This document shows, one piece after another, positions 57,308 to 64,000 of a stretch of DNA of 64,000 bases; positions within the stretch are counted from its first letter, which is position 1; the number at the start of each line of letters is the position of its first letter. The stretch is from Thoreauomyces humboldtii. Taxonomy: Eukaryota; Chytridiomycota; Chytridiomycetes; Spizellomycetales; Powellomycetaceae. The DNA lies in NCBI GenBank assembly GCA_027596035.1, contig JADGJA010000034.1, positions 1-64,000 on the forward strand. Direction: 5' to 3'. The notes under the pieces are model-generated. The model was given only the letters and a program-made list of their open reading frames with translations, did not search any database and was not told the origin of the DNA. The translations under genes and the position numbers were made by a program.

Positions 57308-58294
57308 ATGTCTGCTTCACCGGCGCCAGACCTTACGCGCCAAGTGACGTGGACACGAGGCTTTGAGAACACTCTTCGGGAGACTCAGCACATGAAAACG
57401 TTCTACGATCGAGTCATCCCGGTCGACGTTGACAATATCCTAGAGCGTCTGGTCAAAGTACTGCAGAAACTCCCGGACAGAATCAGCAACCCCGACGACA
57501 GCCCCTTTGACGATACGGACGTGGGTGCTCTGAACTGCCTTCTCGCTCAGTACATCAACGAGATCTGGATCAGCGAAATTCCTACAAACACCACGTTCGA
57601 GACCGAGGAGCTTGTCATCAGGCTCCTGGAAGGTGACGCCCACATCACAGGCTATCTGGAGGCTCAGGGGGTTCAAAATGCTCCCCGCGTCGCTTTGAAG
57701 ATCCGCAACCTGGTCTTTGCCGCCCGCAAACTCTTTGATGTGACCACGCTTGGTCGAGGAGTTTCGCAACATCTCGAGACCAACTTTTCTCCGCAACTGG
57801 CTTCGGACATCCACGCAATGATCGGCAAAGACCTCTTCGACCACGCCGGTCGTTTACGGACAAAAATGGTGACTGCAGCTCAATCCACCATCGTGTACGC
57901 CAACCCAAAGACGATTGAAGGACTGGACGCCCTGTTTGCCTTTACGAACTCGAGGGTCAACATATTGCGAACAGAATACGTCGACAACGATATAGAGAGG
58001 ACCCGCGGGTTTCTCTTGCTCGGTACCGTCTTCTTCTCCGAGTTTCTGCGCATTCATCCGTTCCTCAACGGCAATGGGCGGACGGCTCGGCTCCTGCTGA
58101 GTGTGCTGCTCCAGGAGGTCACCATTCTGCCCTTCTCGCTGTACGTTGCCAGTGATCCCCGTCTCAAAGCGCGCGAAGTGTACATCAACGCCCTGGAGCA
58201 GCGAAACGAAGGCTATGCCCCGTCAGTCCTGGCTACGATGGTGCTCATCTCCGCGCATCAGACGGCATCAAGCCTGAATTACCTCCTGGAATAA
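57308..58294 (+). CDS. Fic-domain protein (nucleotidyl/AMP transferase)
   Basis: 328 residues from the first in-frame ATG; the frame is open 64 codons upstream without an ATG. The C-terminal half is a Fic domain. The active-site loop is HPFLNGNGRTARLLL (His250 to Arg258), where the acidic residue of the usual HPFx(D/E)GNGR is replaced by Asn. Upstream helices (FLLLGTVFFSEFLRI) fit the fold. The acidic residue normally binds the catalytic Mg2+, so this copy may have altered chemistry, as known for some Fic proteins using other substrates, or be inactive. No clear inhibitory (S/T)xxxE(G/N) helix was found. The N-terminal 170 residues are helical and unrecognised. Intronless, with a long inverted repeat starting 6 bases after the stop. 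Target unknown. Confidence 0.85.
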   Translation: MSASPAPDLTRQVTWTRGFENTLRETQHMKTFYDRVIPVDVDNILERLVKVLQKLPDRISNPDDSPFDDTDVGALNCLLAQYINEIWISEIPTNTTFETEELVIRLLEGDAHITGYLEAQGVQNAPRVALKIRNLVFAARKLFDVTTLGRGVSQHLETNFSPQLASDIHAMIGKDLFDHAGRLRTKMVTAAQSTIVYANPKTIEGLDALFAFTNSRVNILRTEYVDNDIERTRGFLLLGTVFFSEFLRIHPFLNGNGRTARLLLSVLLQEVTILPFSLYVASDPRLKAREVYINALEQRNEGYAPSVLATMVLISAHQTASSLNYLLE

Positions 58295-58299
58295 AAAAC

Positions 58300-58446
58300 C
58301 GATTCGGTGAGATGGTAGGCATTCCCTTGAGTCTTGAACTACTATCTTTTCGTTCTGCGTTCTGGGTGGGCATTCAGGAACCAGAACGCAGAACGAAAAG
58401 ATAGCAGTTCAAGACTCGAGAGAATGCCTACCATCTCACCGAATCG
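58300..58446. repeat. Near-perfect inverted repeat (66-nt arms, 15-nt loop)
   Basis: Arms 58300-58365 and 58381-58446 are reverse complements at 63 of 66 positions. Outer ends are CGATTCGGTGAGATGG and its complement; inner ends are GTTCTGCGTTCTGG and its complement. The loop is 58366-58380. The left arm begins 6 bases after the Fic stop, so the Fic mRNA would carry the full hairpin in its 3' UTR. Flanks are A-rich on both sides, with a possible AAAA duplication. Could be a foldback or MITE-like element, a small-RNA precursor or a transcript-end structure. No second copy was noticed in the window. Confidence 0.9.
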
Positions 58447-59304
58447 AAAATAGCTGCGAACAGTGAAGCCTAGGGAGACTGGTGGACAGCACGATCAAGA
58501 GCAAGGGCCAAGACAGCAGGGCAAAAAGCATGGGTGGCGACGAACAGCGTGGGCGGAGGATGTGGAGAGAGAGAATAGTTCGCTGGAGAAGGATGGGAAG
58601 TACCCTCAGACCCTGAGCGTTATGCATGATTGAGAAGAGAAGAAAAGGTATGCTGTGCCACCAGCGCAGGTTCGAACTCTACACTCCCCCTCAAGCATAC
58701 TACTGTAACTATACGAACGATAATAAGACATGCTCAATCTACTGTATGCTGTCACCGCGCAGCGGTCACGGCCAACCTGTCGAACGCAGAAGCAAAAACT
58801 GGAGTAGAAGACTAGAAGAAGCACGAGCGGTTACCCTCGCCAGACTTTGATCATAGACTTTGGGTTTGTATTTGCTTGAATGGATTGCCGTGGCCAAATT
58901 GGTCTAGGCGTTCGAGCCTTGTCACGAAGGTTGCCTGTTCCACCCTGCAGATGACGAGAAAAGATATTTGCTACTTCAGAGCTTCGGCGATGAGACTAAC
59001 AACTCACCCATAGAATTGGATGCATGGTGGATCCACCTTTTTGCTCAACTTTTGCTCAACTTTTGCTTTTATTTCAGTACGGGTTTAGCCATGCTCTTCG
59101 GATATCTGGAAGACGCCTTTTGCTTGAGGTCGATAGGTGCAGAAGATCCTCGAGCCAGTGCAGGAAGGAGGTTATCAACCCTAGCCCTTGTTGTTTCCTG
59201 CCGTCATGCCGACGGTTCAAATGATTTGACATGCATTTTCATGCGCAAGAGCAATTCCAAACAAGCAACCTCACTCTTCAGCAGGCTCAGCTTCAACGTA
59301 CATA
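58447..59304. other. Intergenic, no gene seen
   Basis: About 860 bases. A 13-base tandem of TTGCTCAACTTT near 59041-59065 and a tRNA-B-box-like GGTTCGAACTC near 58670 were noted, but no tRNA folds around the latter. Small ORFs lack motifs. Confidence 0.4.
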
Positions 59305-59923
59305 ATGTCGAACCCATATAACCTAGCAAACGGCGAGTTTCACTTCCGGGACCACCTCTTGGACTCTCTTATGGCGGACTTGACGACACTGCAACGGCAT
59401 GCGTGGATATCCAACCAGCACTTTGGTGAGACTCCGGGTGGAAGTCACTCGGACGTTCCTTTTTCGTCGAGCTCAACCCAGCAAACGTGCTCCAATAGAT
59501 ATACTCCTCCAGCGCGTCACGTTCGAAAAGGTGTCACCCGGCGACGCACTCGCCGGACTTGCTCCCGCGTCAGCGGGCGCTGGGGTCCCTCTCTCTTCCA
59601 TCCAGGAGGACGCAGCGAACGAAGGGACCGACCTGAAGCTCGGCATCATTACGTTGAAGAGTTACAACTCTGACAGAAGGGCAAAGAAGGCCGCGATACT
59701 TCCTCGCAACATCGAACATCTCCCCGCCTACACACCGTCGCAGGGCTCGGGCAGGATCGCGATAGTCACCGCTGATTTTCAGAGCGGAGAGGAGGGAGAT
59801 CTGCCCTTGCGTATGGGACAGAAGGTGGACATTCTTGAGGAGATCGATGAGAATTGGTACAGGGGACGGTGCGCTGGTGCCGAGGGGATCTTCCCGAAGG
59901 GTTTCATCAAGGAAGTCAAGTAA
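59305..59923 (+). CDS. SH3-domain protein, LSB1/PIN3-like
   Basis: Exons 59305-59425 and 59472-59923 give 190 residues. The N-terminal helical segment, HLLDSLMADLTTLQRHAWIS, resembles the INRSLTNIRTELDFL region of yeast Lsb1/Pin3. A Ser/Ala/Gly linker follows. The SH3 domain occupies about residues 128-189: AIVTADFQSGEEGDLPLRMG, VDILEEIDENWYRGRCAG and GIFPKGFIKEV, with the ALYDF-like start (VTADF), the W of the binding groove, and the P-x-x-F/Y end. Lsb proteins bind Las17/WASP and tune actin patches in endocytosis. The intron is only 46 nt, the shortest I placed. It is needed for frame, and the acceptor TCGAG is weak, so residues around 41 may differ. Confidence 0.8.
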
Positions 59924-60423
59924 GGATCAATCGGAAAGCTTGTTCCTTGTTCCCGCCTTTCCGTATGTTGCATCTGACTTCTCTCCTTCCTTTGCTCAAA
60001 GCGTCCCTGTTGCGTCTGCCGCTGCGCCGCCGCCCCTTCCCAGGCGTTAGAGATCGGGCTGATCTTGTTCTAGTACTGTACAGGGCGTATTTTTTGTTGG
60101 TCTGCTTCTTGCGTAGCGGATCGATTATATGAAGTTTTTGGTCACATCCGTTAGGCGAGACAAAAGGGTACCATCTTCGGCAATTGGGGCTCGGTCATTT
60201 ATTACGGGCATGGAAAGAGAATTTCACGGGACTCAGCTGCCGACTGAGCAAAACATAGAACATGTGCATTGAGCGGTTCCAGGACCCGCTCTGGCCGCCA
60301 GCTAGGAAAAAGAGAAACACAAGAAACCTGCGTGTGCTCAAAGACACGGTGCAAAACGATCAGAGTAAACTAAGGGGTGCGTGGCGCGACGAACATGATG
60401 GAAGAAACAGAGCCCTCCAGAGT
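59924..60423. other. Convergent intergenic spacer
   Basis: About 500 bases between the SH3 gene and ERG24 stops. No gene seen. Confidence 0.45.
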
Positions 60424-62321
60424 TCACCAGACTCCCGGGATGAAACGAGCTGGGACGCGTTGACGGTAGACCTCCCAGTCCGCTCCGTACTTTTTGCGAC
60501 AGCTCTGCTCGTCCCGGTGTTCGCGGTGGATGAGGAGGATGCCGAAGTAGATGGCGTAAAAGTATGTGAAGGGGGTGCCGAAGCCGGTGGTGAGACACCA
60601 TGAAAGCGCCATCAGCCAGTCACCTGGTGACGAGATTGCGTGAGTATGCCGTTTGGCGTGAATGTTCCAAGAAAAGAAAGACTTCTCTCACGTACCAGTG
60701 TAGTTAATGTGGCGTGCGAGACCCCACCATCCAGAGACGAGAAGGCGGGTACCCCTTTCCGTGTGGATGAATTCGAGGTGACGGACAGCAGGGTCCGTCG
60801 GATCTGCACGAAACGCGTCCTTTTCGGAATTGGCTGCGCGGAACATGTACATTCCGAGAAGCTCGAGCACAACTACAAGGAGGGTGACGGGGCGCGACAA
60901 AGCAGCCGACGGGTTATGCGCGAGGTACAAGGCTTGCAGCGAGTACGTGAAGGGCACCCAGGCAAGATCTGGAGCAAAGAAAACAATTCAGCATAGGTCG
61001 CTGGTGCAACTCTTGCCTGAGCAATTGAAACTCACCGCCAAAGCACAACATCATTCCGAAGCCATCCGTAGTAAGGTCCATGGTGGTCAGAATAGACGCC
61101 TCGTTCCACAAAGAGTCGACCACGTAGTATCCTTGGAAGAGCAGCACAAGGATCATGCCATCGGAGAGCGTGCCAATGGTCACATACTGCTTCAGAGCCA
61201 AGCACGCATTAAGGACTGTCCATCCGATGAGTCCGGGCCTGAGCTCGCAGAAATATTTGAAGTCAAAGTCGCCAAAGCGCGGATTGAGCTCACGGCCCAT
61301 CCAGAAGTCATACAACGGATAACCCGTGTCTGCGCCAGCCGCCAACAGCACGGGTTCGTCAGTTTCGGGAACCCGATGAGACATGAGGTAGAGAAGGACC
61401 GATCCAGTGATGGCCACCGTAGAGGCGGCGGTTGCGAGGGGTAGCATGTTGTCAGCGACCCAGAGAAAAGGAGCGAAGCCATGGGCGGAGAACAAGGCAA
61501 ACAGGGCAAGGTAAGTAGCAACAAGACACGCCAGAGCGTTGACCTTGTACTGCAAACGCCGACCATTTCCACTTCTCGGAAGCGGCGTGCCTTCGATAAA
61601 TGTTCCGGGCAGAAAGCCATGGAGAATGGCCTGGAAGAATAGCCATCCGACGATGACGGTAAGCGCAGTTCCACTGAACAAGGTTGCATGTGAGAGGCGG
61701 TCGCGGATGGTAGCAATGGGAGCCGAGTAGAACTCTTCGGGAGGGAAGCCCTTGACTGGGTCGCAGAGAAGTTGCAGCACGAACTGGGCGAATGGAACGC
61801 CAAGAACAGCGAGGACCGTTCCGTGAGGACCCATGAACTCGAAATCCACAGGCTCGGGCTCCTCGGTTTCCGAGTCCTCTTCTTCAGAGATCGCGTCGGT
61901 GTCGGCCTCAGAGTCAGATTCAGATTCCCCCTCCTCCTCAGACGATGAATCGCTCGAAGCGCTCTCGACCGATTCCGCCACGGACGAAGCCTCCTTCCTC
62001 AGAAAGGTGCTTCGTGGAGCCAGCGTCGACGCGCTTGGTCCCGACACGAACCCGCTAGAACGCGCTCGAGAACTGGCGACGCTCGACGCGCTCGAAGCGT
62101 CGGAGGAGACGGAAGACGCTCTCCGAGTGCGCCTAGCGATAGAGTCTTCAACATCGGGCGTTGGATGACGGCTGCTATCAGTGGAGGGGGTGCTGGAGTT
62201 TCCGCCTATAGTCGTGGAGGAACATGGTCAGGAAGGTGTATTCTTAGGTAGGGCAGCTGGCCGCCACTGATCTTCACACACCATTAGCGGCTGCTCGACG
62301 CGTTAAATGAGTAACCGTCAT
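60424..62321 (-). CDS. ERG24: Sterol C-14 reductase
   Basis: Exons 62321-62282, 62205-61036, 60968-60696 and 60623-60424 give 560 residues. The N-terminal 125 or so are Ser/Arg-rich then strongly acidic (SSDSSSEEEGESESDSEADT), an extension not needed for catalysis. The reductase core matches the C-14 branch including animal TM7SF2/LBR: YDFWMGRELNPRFGDFDFKY, FCELRPGLIGW, VDSLWNEASILTTMD, DGFGMMLCFG/DLAWVPFTYS, FRAANSEKDAFR, LLVSGWWGLARHINYTGDW, LLIHREHRDEQSCRKKYG and the ending RVPARFIPGVW. It reduces the C14-C15 double bond after lanosterol demethylation, using NADPH, in the ER (and inner nuclear envelope for LBR). The usual R-H-P-N-Y-x-G is RHINYTG here. ERG4 and DHCR7 are less likely from the DGFGxML and RxANSxK motifs. 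Confidence 0.92.
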
Positions 62322-62765
62322 GTTACCGGTGATTGGAACTGGATAACAAGGTCGCTGGATACGAAGGCGATGCCGTGAGCCTTGGGGCTGAACTCTGAGG
62401 AGCGAGACGATGCCGGGATGGGATCCAGACGAAGAAGGTTTTGGGGAAATGGGCAAAAGGACAAAAAGTGGAACGATGCCCTCCTCTCACCGTCTCGTGT
62501 CTCGTCTCTCCTTTCCATACCGGTAGTGTGCCGCACTCTCTCTCGCTGTCTTTCCTGATGCACGGACCGAGTCTCTCCCCTCGCCTCGAGTCGGAGCGGA
62601 GAGTGACTTGCGGAGAGAATCTCTTTGCAGGCACTGCCTTCGCAGTTGAAATTCTTGCTACGAACGCGCCTTGTACTTGAACAGGAGTTGAAGTGAGCGG
62701 CTCGCTGCCTACACTCCTACCCCCCTCCCTCCCGCGACCTGGCTGATCGCGCAACCTTTGTGGAT
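62322..62765. other. Divergent promoter region, ERG24 and sorbosone-dehydrogenase-like gene
   Basis: About 440 bases. CT-rich near 62480-62590. No TATA box or gene recognised. The ERG24 frame is open upstream of its ATG but begins best at 62321. Confidence 0.45.
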
Positions 62766-64000
62766 ATGCCTCTCGATACCACCCCAAGACTCCGGAAGAG
62801 AACGGTCGTAGCTCTTGCGGCCGTGAGCATCATCATTGCTGTGCTGGTAGTAGGACTAGGTGCCGGCCTACACCATCGGCACTCATCGTCCCCCTCCTCT
62901 GCTTCCAATGCGAACCCCTCTATCGACGCTGTCGCAACGCCATATCTGTCCCTCGTCACCTCAAACGGCAGTCACCCAGAACTCATCGCATCGGGTCTGT
63001 CGGGCGTCAGAACCCTGGTTTACGATTTCTCCCCGAACCTCTTACTTGCACTGGTCAAGGGAACGCAGCAGGTTGTCGGCATCGCTGTCCAAGATCTCTC
63101 CGTCCGCACAGTGCTAGACGCCTCTGCGCTGGGACTGCGGCTCACTCACGGACTTGCGATCGACGACGAATACCTGTACGCATCAAGCTCATCAAATGTC
63201 TACCGATGGCCGTACAATCGCACGGCATCGTCGGCTGTTCAGTCGAACGCCGGGGTTGTGTTGATCACTAACATCAACAATGGCACTGAGGGACAGCATT
63301 TCACGCGGACGCTGGTCCTCAGTCCGTCGAGTCCTGCCTATCTGTTTGTGCAGGTTGGATCTCGTACCAACGTGGATCCCGACTCGAGCAGAGCAAGGAT
63401 CCGGCGGTTTCTCCTCGGCTCCTACAATGGCACCGCCATCGACTATTCCGAGGGTCAGCTCGTTGCGGACGGGATTCGAAACGGCGTGGCTATGGGTTTC
63501 AGTAACGACATTGCCCTTTGGGTCGCGGGCAATGGTCCCGACAACGTGGACCGACCGGACGTCGTGGCAAACATGGTGCAGGACAGTCCGGTGGAACCTG
63601 TCTATCGAATCGATCAGCTTGGACTCCGTTACGGGTATCCGTTCTGCTTTGCGGCTGGAAACACCTCCATGACGTTTGCGACGGCACCTAATGTCGGAAT
63701 GATGTACGCTTGGCCTACGTTTATGGTGAGCTCCCACTACATTCGCCTTTGCAGCAATAATCCAAGCTCTGATCAATCTGTCGACAGAACGACACTGTAC
63801 ACACCGATGGGTTTTGTCGAAACGGTCTCAACGCGGTACCGCCTCAGGCATACATGCCGGCCCACTCGGCACCCCTCGCACTGGGTTTCAACCCAATCTC
63901 GAACGACATGCTGGTCGCGCTTCACGGCAGCTGGGATCGAACTGTCCCCGCAGGATACTCTGTCGTTCGGGTACCTTCGAGCTCTGCCACAGCTTTCCAT
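62766..64000 (+). CDS. Membrane-anchored sorbosone dehydrogenase-like (PQQ sugar dehydrogenase fold) protein, 3' truncated by window
   Basis: Exon 1 is 62766-63725 (320 codons); a 62-nt intron follows (GTGAGC to CGACAG). Exon 2 from 63788 runs off the window, giving at least 391 residues. The N-terminus has a basic stretch then one helix (VVALAAVSIIIAVLVVGLGAG), a signal anchor. The beta-propeller part shows GIRNGVAMGFSND, LWVAGNGPDNV, YGYPFCF, and after the intron AYMPAHSAPLALGF, then MLVALHGSWDRTVPAGYSVV, hallmarks of the glucose/sorbosone dehydrogenase family. Family members oxidise sugars with PQQ; fungal secreted ones are grouped as AA12. Several N-glycosylation sites (NGS, NRT, NGT) fit an extracellular location. 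Whether PQQ ligands are complete cannot be judged from the partial sequence. Confidence 0.82.
   Translation, partial: MPLDTTPRLRKRTVVALAAVSIIIAVLVVGLGAGLHHRHSSSPSSASNANPSIDAVATPYLSLVTSNGSHPELIASGLSGVRTLVYDFSPNLLLALVKGTQQVVGIAVQDLSVRTVLDASALGLRLTHGLAIDDEYLYASSSSNVYRWPYNRTASSAVQSNAGVVLITNINNGTEGQHFTRTLVLSPSSPAYLFVQVGSRTNVDPDSSRARIRRFLLGSYNGTAIDYSEGQLVADGIRNGVAMGFSNDIALWVAGNGPDNVDRPDVVANMVQDSPVEPVYRIDQLGLRYGYPFCFAAGNTSMTFATAPNVGMMYAWPTFMVSSHYIRLCSNNPSSDQSVDRTTLYTPMGFVETVSTRYRLRHTCRPTRHPSHWVSTQSRTTCWSRFTAAGIELSPQDTLSFGYLRALPQLS

Noticed and set aside
58640..58700. tRNA-like B box (GGTTCGAACTC)
   Set aside because: No acceptor, D or anticodon stems fold around it on either strand.
58880..58945. 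tRNA-like D-arm sequence (TGGCCAAATTGGTCTAGGCG)
   Set aside because: No pairing acceptor stem and no T-loop GTTCRANNC; at most a degraded tRNA or chance.

Overview
The window is from a eukaryote, almost certainly a fungus. Genes are dense on both strands. Most are split by short introns (46 to 189 nt, mostly 55 to 90) with GTAAGT/GTGAGT/GTATGT-type donors, C/TAG acceptors and one perfect TACTAAC branch site. All three standard stops end genes here, so the code is standard. Several genes are kept in animals and early-diverging fungi but not, to my knowledge, typical of yeasts: a cilium-type (CFAP92-like) protein, a UBE3A-type ligase with an AZUL zinc finger, and UPF0598 (C8orf82) and TMEM223 homologues. 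Together with a group-X-like hybrid histidine kinase this suggests a zoosporic (chytrid-like) fungus. That lineage call is inference from gene content. Layout: 1-4.3 kb holds two tail-to-tail F-box paralogues; the left one is interrupted by two in-frame stops and the right one carries a C-terminal chromodomain. 4.6-7.2 kb: UPF0598 and a glycerol-3-phosphate-transporter-like MFS protein. 8.0-16.8 kb: a 21-exon, about 2,481-residue signalling protein with pseudokinase, AAA-type ATPase, long helical middle, GAF, histidine kinase and two receiver domains. 17.5-30 kb: an ING/PHD chromatin reader, an RTC4-domain protein, a DUF1206-like triple-repeat membrane protein, ribophorin I (OST1) and the UBE3A-type HECT ligase. 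30.8-39 kb: DPH5, complex I subunit NDUFS4, an intron-containing tRNA-Gly, a GH12 glucanase, a seven-helix membrane protein and signal peptide peptidase. 39-49.3 kb: a transposase relic, a Ser/Arg-rich single-pass protein, TMEM223, a small membrane protein, a double ZNRD2-domain protein, an intronless molybdenum cofactor sulfurase and an unrecognised coiled-coil protein. 49.3-64 kb: the 17-exon CFAP92-like gene, a secreted GDSL esterase, a Fic-domain protein followed at once by a 147-bp near-perfect inverted repeat, an LSB1/PIN3-like SH3 protein, sterol C-14 reductase (ERG24) and a membrane-anchored sorbosone-dehydrogenase-like protein cut by the window end. Most genes are unrelated housekeeping functions; there is no operon or metabolic cluster. 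Shared themes are ER/secretory function (OST1, signal peptide peptidase, ERG24), mitochondria (NDUFS4, TMEM223, probably UPF0598) and protein modification (UBE3A-like, DPH5, Fic). Exon joins were worked out by hand from splice-site consensus, frame continuity and recalled family sequence; none has been checked against transcripts or databases.
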